64,000 nucleotides of DNA from Arthrobacter_M sp030063245. Lineage in GTDB: Bacteria; Actinomycetota; Actinomycetes; Actinomycetales; Micrococcaceae. The stretch covers positions 1,116,001-1,180,000 of the forward strand of contig NZ_CP180316.1 of NCBI RefSeq assembly GCF_051131705.1. Reading direction: 5' to 3'. Every line of letters starts with the position of its first letter. The stretch's first letter is position 1. Both the position numbers and the translations under genes were made by a program. Under the pieces are notes generated by a model, which saw only the letters and a list, made by a program, of their open reading frames with translations, searched no databases and had not been told where the DNA came from. Below are positions 7,786 through 16,669 of the stretch, piece after piece.

Positions 7786-8537
7786 GGCGTCTGTCTACGC
7801 AGCGTCGGTGATGCCAGCAAAAGCACCGCCAGGACGAACCCGATCATCACCAGCACATCCGCCCACATGGCCGCCGTGGACGTGGAGTGCCCTGCGATTT
7901 CCTGCAGCGCGTCCACGGAATAACTCAACGGGAGCACATTCGAAACGGCCTCCAACACGCTGTTCATTTGATCCCGCGCCACGAACAGTCCGCAGAGCAG
8001 AATCTGGGGAATGACCACCACCGGCATGAATTGAACGGCCTGGAATTCCGTCCTGGCAAACGCCGAGCAGAGCAACCCCAGGGCCACGCCGAGCACGGAG
8101 TTCAGCACGGCCACCAGGACGACCAGACCGGGATTGCCCTTGATGTCCAGACCAAACACCCAATAGGCGACGGCGGTGGCCACCAGAGATTGCAGCGCCG
8201 CCATCATGGAGAACGCCAGTGCGTAGCCGAAAAGCAGGTCCGCCTTGTGGATAGGCGTCGTCAGCAGGCTTTCCAGAGTGCCCGACGTGCGCTCGCGCAG
8301 CATAGTGATGGAGGTCACCAGGAACATCACCACGAAGGGGAAAATGGCCAGCATCATCAACCCCACCCGGTCGAAGGTGCGCGGGATGCCGGGCGGCAGT
8401 GTTTCGTTTTCGAACAAGTAATAGACAAACGTCAACAGCACGGCGGGAACCACCAGAATCAGGGCGATGCTGCGCGGGTCACCGCGGAGCTGACGGAGCA
8501 CGCGGGCAGCGGTGGCGCCCATCATCCGCGGGTTCAT
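7782..8537 (-). CDS. ABC-2 type exporter permease
   Basis: A 251-residue membrane protein of the ABC-2 (DrrB/YhhJ-like) class with six hydrophobic segments. The cytoplasmic loop TMLRERTSGTLESLLTTPI is the ABC-2 signature next to the coupling helix. It partners the ATPase encoded just upstream, whose stop overlaps its ATG (ATGA). Family members export drugs or lipids; the cargo cannot be read from the sequence. Confidence 0.9.
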   Translation of the reverse strand: MNPRMMGATAARVLRQLRGDPRSIALILVVPAVLLTFVYYLFENETLPPGIPRTFDRVGLMMLAIFPFVVMFLVTSITMLRERTSGTLESLLTTPIHKADLLFGYALAFSMMAALQSLVATAVAYWVFGLDIKGNPGLVVLVAVLNSVLGVALGLLCSAFARTEFQAVQFMPVVVIPQILLCGLFVARDQMNSVLEAVSNVLPLSYSVDALQEIAGHSTSTAAMWADVLVMIGFVLAVLLLASPTLRRQTP

Positions 8538-9310
8538 GCCGCGCCGCCCTGGGCTGCGATGTCCGCCCGGATCAGATGCAGGAAAGCCAGTTCAAGATCA
8601 TCCGATGCGCCACGGGAGCGCAGTTCGTCCGGTGTGAGCTGGGCCAGCAGCCTGCCGTCACGCAACAGCAGTAAGGTGTCGCAGTGGCTTGCTTCCTCCA
8701 TGGCATGGCTGGAAATGATCAGTGTGGTGCCGCCCGCGGCGAGCCGGGCGAAACGCTCCCAAAGCTCTGCCCGCAGCACCGGATCCAGCCCAACGGTCGG
8801 TTCATCCAGAATCAGCAGCCGGGGCGTGGAGACCAGTGCACACGCCAGCGAAACCCGGCTGAACTGTCCGCCGGACAGGTCCGCCGTCCGGCCTCGTGCG
8901 AGGTCGGTCAACCCGACGGCGTCGATCGCCTCCCTCACTTGGGCGCGGTTGCGGCGGTGCATGGCGCCGAAGTAGCGGACATTGTCCTCGACGCTGAGAT
9001 CACGGTAGACACTTGGCGCCTGGGTCACGTAGCCGACGTCACGCCGCAGCTCCGGGTCGCCGGCGTCCTTGTCCATCACCCGTACTGTTCCCGACGTGAT
9101 GCGCTGGACGCCGACGATGGCCCGCATCAGCGTGGTTTTCCCGCTGCCCGAGGGGCCCAGCAGCCCGGTGATGCGGCCGGAGGGGATGGTGAAGTTGAGC
9201 CCGGCCAGGACGGTGGCTTTCGCCCGCCGCACAGACAACCCGCGGACTTCCACGCCGGGGACCGATGGCGCCGACGGGGCATTGTCATGGGGGAGGGCAA
9301 GGTGGGACAT
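8534..9310 (-). CDS. ABC exporter ATP-binding protein
   Basis: A 258-residue ATPase of the DrrA/CcmA class. It has Walker A GPSGSGKTT (52-60), the Q-loop in VTQAPSVYRD, signature LSGGQ (145-149), Walker B LLILDEP (165-171) and switch histidine in ISSHAMEEA. The start is the ATG at 9310, preceded by GGAGG 5 nt upstream; a TTG 12 nt earlier is less likely. It heads a three-gene operon with the ABC-2 permease and the TetR regulator, and the operator palindrome lies 27 nt upstream. Confidence 0.92.
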   Translation of the reverse strand: MSHLALPHDNAPSAPSVPGVEVRGLSVRRAKATVLAGLNFTIPSGRITGLLGPSGSGKTTLMRAIVGVQRITSGTVRVMDKDAGDPELRRDVGYVTQAPSVYRDLSVEDNVRYFGAMHRRNRAQVREAIDAVGLTDLARGRTADLSGGQFSRVSLACALVSTPRLLILDEPTVGLDPVLRAELWERFARLAAGGTTLIISSHAMEEASHCDTLLLLRDGRLLAQLTPDELRSRGASDDLELAFLHLIRADIAAQGGAA

Positions 9311-9336
9311 GGCGGCCTCCAAAAGGCATTCCGGGC

Positions 9337-9358
9337 TAATTCATCAGGCGATGAATTA
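9337..9358. promoter_or_regulatory. TetR operator candidate
   Basis: TAATTCATC (9337-9345), spacer AGGC and GATGAATTA (9350-9358) form a perfect 9+9 bp palindrome directly before the exporter operon that ends with a TetR gene. Size, symmetry and position fit a TetR operator. Confidence 0.75.
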
Positions 9359-9533
9359 AAGCTAGGCCTGCGGAACGCGTCTGTCCAGCATCCTGATCAA
9401 TCCGGTACACCTCTGCGGCGGCCGTTCATCGTGGACGGCGGCGTCAAAGTGCCTCACGGTGCCCCGGACGGTAGATTAGTACAGGCCTTTGTAACTTTGT
9501 CAGGCCCCAACTGCTCAAGAAACGGAATCCCCC

Positions 9534-11333
9534 GTGGTCCTTCGCCTTTCTACCCTGTTCCTTCGCACGTTGCGCGAGGACCCCGCCGAAGCCGAGGTGG
9601 CCAGCCACAAGCTGCTCCTGCGTGCCGGCTACATCCGCCGTGCGGCCCCCGGCATCTACACGTGGCTGCCGCTTGGTCTGCGCGTGCTGCGCAAGGTGGA
9701 GGAGATCATCCGCGAGGAAATGGCGTCCATCGGCGCGCAGGAGGTGCATTTCCCGGCGTTGCTGCCCAAGGAGCCCTATGAGGTCACCAATCGGTGGACC
9801 GAATATGGTGACGGCATTTTCCGGCTGAAAGACCGTAAGGGTGCCGATTACCTGCTGGCGCCTACGCATGAAGAAATGTTCACTCTGCTGGTCAAGGATC
9901 TGTACAGCTCCTACAAGGATCTGCCGCTGAGCATTTACCAGATCCAGAACAAGTACCGCGATGAGGCGCGTCCGCGGGCGGGTCTGCTGCGCGGGCGGGA
10001 GTTCATCATGAAGGATTCGTATTCCTTCGACATTGACGACGACGGCCTGGAAGCAAGCTATCAGGCCCACCGGAGTGCCTATCTGCGGATCTTCGAACGG
10101 CTAGGCCTGGACATTGTTCCGGTCGCGGCCACAGCCGGTGCCATGGGCGGGTCCAAGAGCGAAGAGTTCCTGCATCCGACCGCGATCGGTGAGGATACCT
10201 TTGTGCGTTCGGCCGGCGGCTACGCGGCCAACGTTGAAGCGGTTACCACCGTTGCTCCGAGGGACATCGATTTCAGCGGCGCCCCTGCCGCCGTGGTGCG
10301 CGATACACCGCAGACGCCCACCATCGCGACCTTGGTGGACGCTGCCAATGCCATTGCCCCGCGCAATTCCGGACCATGGACCGCGGCGGACACGCTGAAA
10401 AACGTCGTGCTGGCCGTCGACCTGCCCACCGGAGAACGGCAGCTCGTCGTCGTCGGCCTGCCCGGTGACCGGGCGGTGGACCTGAAGCGCATCGAGGCCA
10501 ACATCGGGGTATACCTTCCCACCGCGGGCGAGATCGGCGTCGAGGCCGCCGGCGAAGAAGATCTCAAAAAACATGCCCTGCTGGTCAAGGGCTACATCGG
10601 GCCGGGACTGAGCCTGGACGCTGCGGTGCTGGGCGCCGAAGGGACCACCAAACTGCTGTACCTGGTGGACCCCCGCGTCGCCGCGGGAACGTCCTGGATC
10701 ACCGGTGCCAATGAGGCCGGAAAGCACGTGTTCGGGTTGGTGGCCGGCCGGGACTTCGGTTGGGATGGCACCATCGAGGCGGTGGAGGTACGCGCGGGCG
10801 ACGAGGCTCCAGATGGCTCCGGGCCGTTGGAGGCTGCGCGTGGGATAGAGATGGGGCATATTTTCCAATTGGGCCGGAAATACGCGCAGGCGCTGGACCT
10901 GAGGGTGTTGGACCGCAACGGCAAGCTCGCCGTGGTCACGATGGGATCATATGGCGTGGGCGTGACGCGTGCCGTGGCAGCGCTGGCCGAATCGAACCAC
11001 GATGACAAGGGCCTCGTCTGGCCGAGGTCGGTCGCGCCGGCGGACGTCCACGTGGTGGCCGTCGGGCGGGGAGAGGAAATCTTTGCCGCCGCGCAGACCT
11101 TGGCCGAAGAGCTGGAAGCAGCGGGGCTGGAAGTCATCTACGATGATCGTCCGAAGGTCTCGCCGGGCGTGAAGTTCGGCGATGCCGAGCTGATCGGCGT
11201 CCCCACGATTCTGGCTGTGGGCCGCGGACTGGTGGACGGCGTCGTCGAAATTAAAAACCGCGCTACAGGTGTGGCGGACAACGTAGCCGTCGGTGCGGCG
11301 GTCCAGTATGTGCTTGACGCGGCGCGGCGTTGA
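9534..11333 (+). CDS. proS: Prolyl-tRNA synthetase
   Basis: ProRS charges tRNA-Pro. The 599-residue protein is the bacterial type with an editing insertion between the class II motifs. It has RLSTLFLRTLRE at the start, motif 2 around REFIMKDSYSFD, an editing (INS) domain at about 230-390, motif 3 at GSYGVGVTRAVAALAE and the anticodon-binding domain from about 500. Start GTG; only a weak GGAA precedes it, but the residues after it match the family N-terminus. A TAGATT hexamer at 9472-9477 could be a -10 box giving a leader of about 50 nt. Its stop overlaps the TTG start of the next gene. Confidence 0.96.
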   Translation: MVLRLSTLFLRTLREDPAEAEVASHKLLLRAGYIRRAAPGIYTWLPLGLRVLRKVEEIIREEMASIGAQEVHFPALLPKEPYEVTNRWTEYGDGIFRLKDRKGADYLLAPTHEEMFTLLVKDLYSSYKDLPLSIYQIQNKYRDEARPRAGLLRGREFIMKDSYSFDIDDDGLEASYQAHRSAYLRIFERLGLDIVPVAATAGAMGGSKSEEFLHPTAIGEDTFVRSAGGYAANVEAVTTVAPRDIDFSGAPAAVVRDTPQTPTIATLVDAANAIAPRNSGPWTAADTLKNVVLAVDLPTGERQLVVVGLPGDRAVDLKRIEANIGVYLPTAGEIGVEAAGEEDLKKHALLVKGYIGPGLSLDAAVLGAEGTTKLLYLVDPRVAAGTSWITGANEAGKHVFGLVAGRDFGWDGTIEAVEVRAGDEAPDGSGPLEAARGIEMGHIFQLGRKYAQALDLRVLDRNGKLAVVTMGSYGVGVTRAVAALAESNHDDKGLVWPRSVAPADVHVVAVGRGEEIFAAAQTLAEELEAAGLEVIYDDRPKVSPGVKFGDAELIGVPTILAVGRGLVDGVVEIKNRATGVADNVAVGAAVQYVLDAARR

Positions 11334-12133
11334 TCTCTGGATTTGAGAACATCCAGCTGACCACGATCATTCTGGTGGTCGTGGCAGGCTTCGCCGCCGG
11401 CTGGGTTGACGCCGTCGTCGGGGGCGGCGGCCTGATCCAGCTTCCCGTCATGCTGATGATTCCGGGGATAACCCCCGTGCAGGCGCTGGCGACGAACAAA
11501 ATGGGCTCCATCTTCGGGACCACCACCAGCGCTGTCACGTATTACCGGCGGGTGGGCCCGGACCTCAAGACGGCCATCCCGATGGCGGTGGTGGCCTTGG
11601 GCGGGAGCTTCGGCGGGGCGGTGCTGGCCGCCAACCTGCCGCAGTCCGTGTTCAAACCCATCATCGTAGCGGCGCTGATTGCGGTGGCCATCTTCACCGC
11701 GCTTAAGCCGAATGTGGGTGAGCTGACCGCGCTGAGGCATACCGGTCATCGGCACTATGTACTCGCGGGCGTCATTGGCGCCGTGATCGGTTTTTACGAC
11801 GGACTAATTGGCCCCGGCACCGGTTCATTCCTGATCATCGCCCTGGTGACCCTGATGGGCTATGCGTTTTTGGAGGCCAGCGCGAAGGCCAAGATCGTCA
11901 ACATGGCCACCAACGCCGGAGCCCTGCTGTTCTTCCTCCCGCATGGTTCGCTGTTGTGGGGCGTGGGCCTGCTGCTGGGAGCGGCAAACATGGCCGGCGG
12001 CTATTTGGGGGCCAGGACAGCGGTGAAGCAGGGCAGCGGCTTCATCCGGGTTGTCTTCCTGGTCGTGGTGGGTGCCTTGATTATTAAGCTGGGCTATGAC
12101 GTATGGAATGAAAACCTTGCCCATAACGGCTAG
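11330..12133 (+). CDS. TauE/SafE-family anion exporter
   Basis: A 267-residue protein with about eight membrane helices and internal pseudo-repeats. The TauE/SafE signatures are GWVDAVVGGGGLIQLPVML followed by ALATNKMG (first half) and GFYDGLIGPGTGSFL with AKIVNMATNAGAL (second half). Members move sulfonates, sulfite or other organic anions across the membrane; the substrate here is unknown. The TTG start overlaps the proS stop (TTGA), so it is probably co-transcribed and translationally coupled with proS. Confidence 0.88.
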   Translation: MISGFENIQLTTIILVVVAGFAAGWVDAVVGGGGLIQLPVMLMIPGITPVQALATNKMGSIFGTTTSAVTYYRRVGPDLKTAIPMAVVALGGSFGGAVLAANLPQSVFKPIIVAALIAVAIFTALKPNVGELTALRHTGHRHYVLAGVIGAVIGFYDGLIGPGTGSFLIIALVTLMGYAFLEASAKAKIVNMATNAGALLFFLPHGSLLWGVGLLLGAANMAGGYLGARTAVKQGSGFIRVVFLVVVGALIIKLGYDVWNENLAHNG

Positions 12134-12153
12134 GACCACCTGTCGGAACCGGT

Positions 12154-13143
12154 CTACAGGGTCTTGAGCTCATGCGCGGCAGGCAGCCCGGCGAGCGTTT
12201 TTCCGGCCAGCGTGCTGGCCACCCAGAGGGAGCGCACCGCGTCTCCCTGGTGGGCGCCTCCGGAAAAATACCACAGCGCGTTGTCCACCTCGCGCGCAAT
12301 GGTCCATTGTCGGGCGACTTCGTAGTCCAGCCCGGCGGCCTCACACAGATCCGCGCAGCGTTCGCGCAGCGCCGCCTGCGGATCTGCCCGGGAAAGGTCC
12401 GGAATCCGGTTCCACAGGCACGGTGCCACCGCGAATTCGGCCTCACCCACGGTGGGCTGCGGATCGATGGCGGCATAGCTTTCATCCGAAGGCCGGCCGA
12501 GGATGTTCATGAAGTGCAGATCGGAATGCACCAGAACGTCGCGCGATGACCGCCTGCCCACTGCCCCCCGTGTCTGGCAGACCTCCAGAGCGGCCTCCAG
12601 CAGCCAGCGCTCAAAAGGACGGCCCAGTTCGTCCCAGTCGGCCGGGAGATCGTCGCTCCAGCGTTCGGCCGTATCTGCGATGTGGGGGAGCTCGGGCCAG
12701 CCGGGCTGGGCGTCCTGAGGCACGGAAAGCAGCCGGACAATGCCGCCCCAGACCTCAATGGCTGGATCGATGTTAACGCCCTGCAGGGAACGTCCGGCGT
12801 CCAGTCGCTCCAGGACCATGGCACAGTCCGCGGGATCGTCTTCCAGCAACCGCACGGCCCCGTGTCCGCTCCAAAGCCGCAGCGCCAGCGGCTCCAGCCG
12901 GGTCTCCTCGGAAGGATACGCAACCTTCAGAACTGCCCTTGTCCCGTCCCCGGCCCTGACCGGGACCACGATGCCGGTTCCGCCGTTCCAGGGTTCCCGT
13001 CCCGCGGGCAGGTCCACTACGAGATTCCAGCGCTGCAAGGAGTTTTCAATCAGTACGGGGACGCTGGCCAGCCACGCACGCCGGGCGCTGCTGTTGCGGT
13101 AACGCCTTTGCAGGTCGGCGGGGATCGGTACGACGGCGGCCAC
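12154..13143 (-). CDS. Aminoglycoside 6-phosphotransferase-like kinase, APH(6)/hur family
   Basis: A 329-residue protein with the protein-kinase-like phosphotransferase fold. It has a conserved lysine in AVLKVAYP, catalytic loop HSDLHFMNILG (HxDxxxxN) and a downstream DPQP metal-binding segment, as in the streptomycin/hydroxyurea phosphotransferase family. Chromosomal members are common in actinobacteria and do not by themselves show resistance. The GTG start has no clear ribosome site, but TAGGCT lies 7 nt upstream (13151-13156), consistent with a leaderless transcript. It converges with the TauE gene 20 nt away. Confidence 0.82.
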   Translation of the reverse strand: MAAVVPIPADLQRRYRNSSARRAWLASVPVLIENSLQRWNLVVDLPAGREPWNGGTGIVVPVRAGDGTRAVLKVAYPSEETRLEPLALRLWSGHGAVRLLEDDPADCAMVLERLDAGRSLQGVNIDPAIEVWGGIVRLLSVPQDAQPGWPELPHIADTAERWSDDLPADWDELGRPFERWLLEAALEVCQTRGAVGRRSSRDVLVHSDLHFMNILGRPSDESYAAIDPQPTVGEAEFAVAPCLWNRIPDLSRADPQAALRERCADLCEAAGLDYEVARQWTIAREVDNALWYFSGGAHQGDAVRSLWVASTLAGKTLAGLPAAHELKTL

Positions 13144-13197
13144 AATCCATAGCCTACTGCCGCACGGCCGTTCTGTGGCCGCTGGCGGCGGGAAGGA

Positions 13198-13929
13198 TTA
13201 GCCGACGACCCCGCTGGCGCCGAGCAGATTCCCGATCAGGTAGGTTGCTGCCAGAGCCAAGGCACCGCCGACGACGACACGCACCGCAGCGCGCGGGCGC
13301 GAGCCGCCGCCGATGTTGGCGCCAAGCCAACCGGTCGCCCCCAGGGCAACAAGCACGGCTACGAAGGTGACAGGCACCCGCCAGGCCTCCGGCGGCAGCA
13401 GTATGGCGAGCATCGGGAGGATGGCGCCGATGGTGAATGATACTCCGGAGGCCAGGGCTGCATGCCACGGGCTGACGACGTCTTCCGCGTTGATGTTCAG
13501 CTCGACGGACAGATGCGCCGCCAGCGCGTCGTGGGCCGTTAGTTCCTCAGCAACCTGTTGGGCTGTGCCGGCGCTGAGGCCCTTGGCCTGATACATGGAG
13601 GCGAGCTCGGCGAGCTCCTCCTCGGGTTCCTCCGCCAGCTCCCGGCGTTCCTTCGCGATCAGGTCGCGTTGGCTGTCACTTTGGCTGCTGACGGAAACAT
13701 ATTCCCCCAGCGCCATGGATATGGCACCGCCCACCAGTCCGGCCATGCCCGCGATCAGGATCGGCCCCGTACTGGTCGTGACACCGGCGACTCCGACGAC
13801 GATGGCGGCCACGGAAACGATGCCGTCGTTGGCGCCGAGCACCCCCGCGCGCAGCCAATTCAGCCGCTGGGCAACGTCTCCTCGATGCGGTTCATTGTTG
13901 TGTACGGAGAGTTCCGGCGCTTCGCTCAT
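13198..13929 (-). CDS. VIT1/CCC1-family iron/manganese transporter
   Basis: A 243-residue protein of the VIT1/CCC1 family, which moves Fe2+ or Mn2+ across membranes. It has RAGVLGANDGIVSVAAIVVG in helix 1, GGAISMALGEYVSVSSQSD in helix 2, then an acidic cytoplasmic domain (RRELAEEPEEELAELA) that binds metals, and three C-terminal helices. I place the start at ATG 13929, where the family N-terminus begins, although the frame is open 90 nt further upstream. A ferritin-like protein gene lies just upstream on the same strand, so the pair may share an iron role. Confidence 0.9.
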   Translation of the reverse strand: MSEAPELSVHNNEPHRGDVAQRLNWLRAGVLGANDGIVSVAAIVVGVAGVTTSTGPILIAGMAGLVGGAISMALGEYVSVSSQSDSQRDLIAKERRELAEEPEEELAELASMYQAKGLSAGTAQQVAEELTAHDALAAHLSVELNINAEDVVSPWHAALASGVSFTIGAILPMLAILLPPEAWRVPVTFVAVLVALGATGWLGANIGGGSRPRAAVRVVVGGALALAATYLIGNLLGASGVVG

Positions 13930-14124
13930 TCCATCAGCAAACCACGTGAGTCCCGGTACCGCCAGCAAGGAAAGGGTGCCCTGACGACATATCCGGAGCT
14001 CCATGCACGGGGGGGCCAATGCGGACCTCCGGAAGGTGCGGCAGATCGGCCGGCACCGGTGTGACTCTCGCGGAGCTGCCGTGGCGATCCGTTGTTACCC
14101 GTGATATCCGTGGTTTTCCGTTGG

Positions 14125-15327
14125 TCACCCCACGCCGGCGGCCGAGGGTGCTGCCGAGCCTGGGGCGCCCGTGCCCGTGCTGCCGTCGTCGGCGGGAAGG
14201 TCAAGCCCGGGCAGGGGCCGGTCGGGCGCTGCCCAGAGCAACCGGTGCTGCGCCGTGTCAATCAGGCCAGTGATGGCCACGGACCGGATAGCGGCAGGAG
14301 GGCTCGTGTCAGTCGGGCCGCTGAGCGCAATGAGTTCCCCGTAGAGAAGTCCGAGCTGATCCTCCAACCCCGCCAGGGCGGCGGCCGGCTGGGCGGTGAA
14401 CCCAGGAGCCAGAGCATACCCGGGCTCCACCGCAGGCACCGCAAGACACTTGGCAGCGAGCAGATCCTGCAAAGCGCGCAGCGACGCCTCGTGCGCGGAC
14501 AGAATCCTGACGGCCAAGCTGGACGCCGGATCCGTCAGCCGGGTGGCGGCAACCTGGTAGGCATAGATGGCCTTCTGCTCCGCGGTCGTGGCCGCCAAAA
14601 GCGCCTGTCCGTCATTGATCCCGGCGGCGGGGGACCGCTGACCCGCGCATGGAACGGACGAGGCGGCGGCCAGGCCTGACGTCGCGGAGCCGCCGGATGG
14701 GGAGCCGGACGCACCATTGGATGCAACGTCGGACGCACCGTTGGTTCCGGCGGCGGAGCCGGGAGAAACGGTGCCGGAGCCGGGAGAAACGCTGCCGGAA
14801 GCGAGGTACGGGGAATTCGGTACCGGCAGCGCGGCGGCAGCGGCTAAGGCCCGGGCCTGCATCAGGGTGGCGGCCCCGCCGGACGCCAGCACCCGGGCCA
14901 CGGTCCCGTCTGCCGTCCCGGCGGCGGTTAGGGACGTGGTGCTGTTCGCTGCCAGGCCGTCGATCAGTTCTCCGATGCCTGCCGGTTCCGTTGCCCGGGC
15001 CGCGGAGCCGGAAGCAGATGCCGCACCCTCGGTCGGTATGCCGGACCCGGGAACGGACAGCGCAGTCATGTAGCCATGCAGCATCGTGTCGGCGGCTTGG
15101 AGCTGCGCGGCAATGGCGGGCGCGGGTGCCGCAGCCTGCAGAGCGGCCACCGAACCCGCGAGAACGCTGGCACTGGACAGGGCATCCTGTCGGGCGAGCT
15201 CGGTAGCGGATGGCCCGGCAGGTTCCGGCTCCCTCATGCTGGCAACTACAGTTCCCAGACTTAGGACCAGGGCGGCGGCCACCAGGAGAAGCAGCAGCCG
15301 GCGAACGACACCGGCCCCCGCGCGCAC
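14125..15327 (-). CDS. Ferritin-like DUF4439 membrane-anchored protein
   Basis: The C-terminal about 140 residues match the actinobacterial DUF4439 ferritin-like domain: a four-helix pattern with AEQKAIYAYQVAATRL, LSAHEASLRALQDLL and FTAQPAAALAGLEDQLGLLY. A central low-complexity region is rich in Ala, Gly, Ser and Pro. Start choice: GTG 15327 has GAGGG (15337-15341) 9 nt upstream and gives RAGAGVVRR followed by a membrane anchor, a plausible secreted or anchored 400-residue protein. The frame stays open to 15894, but that extension contains an intrinsic terminator, so a longer form is unlikely. Metal binding is inferred from the domain. Confidence 0.7.
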   Translation of the reverse strand: MRAGAGVVRRLLLLLVAAALVLSLGTVVASMREPEPAGPSATELARQDALSSASVLAGSVAALQAAAPAPAIAAQLQAADTMLHGYMTALSVPGSGIPTEGAASASGSAARATEPAGIGELIDGLAANSTTSLTAAGTADGTVARVLASGGAATLMQARALAAAAALPVPNSPYLASGSVSPGSGTVSPGSAAGTNGASDVASNGASGSPSGGSATSGLAAASSVPCAGQRSPAAGINDGQALLAATTAEQKAIYAYQVAATRLTDPASSLAVRILSAHEASLRALQDLLAAKCLAVPAVEPGYALAPGFTAQPAAALAGLEDQLGLLYGELIALSGPTDTSPPAAIRSVAITGLIDTAQHRLLWAAPDRPLPGLDLPADDGSTGTGAPGSAAPSAAGVG

Positions 15328-15486
15328 GGTACCGCGCCCTCGGCCGCTTCCGGACGGGCTCAAGCCGTGTTCTGACCCCGACGCCGCTTGCCGGCTTTGG
15401 GCGTCGATTCCGGTGCCTGCGTGCGCGGCACCGGTGGGGCCTGGAGTCCCGGGCACCGCCGCGGGCTCGGGTACCGGGTGAGGTGC

Positions 15487-15570
15487 GGGCTCCGGCTCTC
15501 CGGCTGCTTTGGCCGCAGGGTCCGCTCCGGGCTCCGGCTCTCCGGCTGCTTTGGCCGCAAGGTCCGCTCC
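15487..15570. repeat. 42-bp tandem repeat, two copies
   Basis: Two 42-bp units (15487-15528 and 15529-15570) differ at one base; a third partial unit of 10 bp follows. The unit length is a multiple of three and would encode a 14-residue Glu/Pro/Ala-rich repeat if the DUF4439 frame were translated here. Confidence 0.85.
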
Positions 15571-15741
15571 GGGCTCCGGCGAGGTTGTCGTTTCATGATC
15601 CGGCCCGGATGATACAACGGCAGCCGGGGTGATGTTGGTCTCCGCGGCGGCTGTCCCACGGACGTATGCCGCCGGATCCGGCACAGACCGAGGCGTCGTA
15701 TCGGTCCCTGCCGCGCTGCCGGCTTCCACATCGGCTGCGAT

Positions 15742-15768
15742 AAAAAAACCTGCCGGAGGGGTGGCAGG
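15742..15768 (-). terminator. Intrinsic terminator or attenuator on the minus strand
   Basis: On the minus strand CCTGCC (15768-15763), an 8-nt loop and GGCAGG (15754-15749) are followed by seven T residues (15748-15742). This is the only textbook stem plus T-run I see in the window. No minus-strand gene ends just upstream, so it may attenuate a leader of the DUF4439 gene or end a short RNA. Confidence 0.65.
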
Positions 15769-16032
15769 CGTGGGCGCCCAATGGGGTTCCGTGCGGCGGA
15801 TACTACGCGCGGTTCCGGACAAATTGGTGCCTCGCCGGCGGTCGCCGTCGTCGCTGGCGGAGCAGGAGTCATTCACAATGACTGATGATCTCACGCCGCT
15901 TGCTCAGCGCGCACACAACGCGCTCGAACGCCCGCTGGAAGGGCGTGCAACGGCCGGTGCCGGTTCACCCGATCGGCTCGAAACTCGGTAGGATATGGGC
16001 TACAACATCATCTAACGGGAGGCGGCAAACTC

Positions 16033-16668
16033 ATGACCCAGCCGGATCGGCCCACCGCTCATAGTGCGCCTCACGACACAACTCTTGCCACGGCTACGGA
16101 AGCCAAGCGGTTATTTGGCCTGCTGAACCCCGCCGTTAAGGCTCACCGACTCTACCTTGAAGACGTCAGCGTCCACCTGGCCGGCGCCCACCGTACCGTC
16201 AGCGTCGTCGTCGACCTTGAACAGGACCTCAGCGGCGGCGTTGGTCTGGATATCATTGCGGAGATTTCCCGTGAGCTCTCCGATGTGCTGGACGCGGACC
16301 CCCACGACGACGGCCGCCCGTTCGATCTGGAAGTCTCGTCGCCCGGTGTGAGCCGTCCGTTGACGGAGCCCCGGCACTGGCGCCGCGCTCGTGGTCGGAT
16401 GGTCAGGATCAACGTGGTGCAGGGGGAGAACCTGACAGGACGGCTGCTGGCGGTCGACGATGACGGCGTCACGATCCGCCCTGAGCTGCCGGTTAAGAAG
16501 GGCATGAAACCCAAGCAGGGTGAACCCGAACGCATCAGTTTTGGCCGAATTCGCCGCGGCACGGTTGAAGTTGAATTCAGTCACGCGGATGAAGCTGTGT
16601 CCGAGGATGCCGGGCTGAACGAGAATTTTGATCCGGCCGCAGGCGCGGTCGACGGAGAGGATAGCTGA
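16033..16668 (+). CDS. rimP: Ribosome maturation factor RimP
   Basis: RimP assists 30S subunit maturation. The 211-residue protein has the two-domain fold: VHLAGAHRTVSVVVDLEQ and the DPFDLEVSSPGVSRPL signature region (seen as RPFDLEVSSPGVSRPLTEP), then an Sm-like C-terminal domain (GRMVRINVV, LTGRLLAVDDDGVTI). The acidic C-terminal tail is usual in actinobacteria. The ATG has GGGAGG upstream. It is the first gene of the rimP-nusA-ylxR-infB-rbfA operon; the nusA ATG follows its stop after one base. Confidence 0.95.
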   Translation: MTQPDRPTAHSAPHDTTLATATEAKRLFGLLNPAVKAHRLYLEDVSVHLAGAHRTVSVVVDLEQDLSGGVGLDIIAEISRELSDVLDADPHDDGRPFDLEVSSPGVSRPLTEPRHWRRARGRMVRINVVQGENLTGRLLAVDDDGVTIRPELPVKKGMKPKQGEPERISFGRIRRGTVEVEFSHADEAVSEDAGLNENFDPAAGAVDGEDS

Positions 16669-16669
16669 C

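Larger units (their letters stand above)
15328..16032. other. Divergent intergenic region before rimP
   Basis: About 700 nt without an assigned gene. It holds a 42-bp tandem repeat (15487-15570), a minus-strand intrinsic terminator (15742-15768) and a perfect 7-bp hairpin (AGTCATT-GTG-AATGACT, near 15868-15885). The rimP side has a weak promoter with TAGGAT at 15989-15994 and GGGAGG at 16017-16022. The minus frame of the DUF4439 gene remains open through most of it. Confidence 0.5.
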
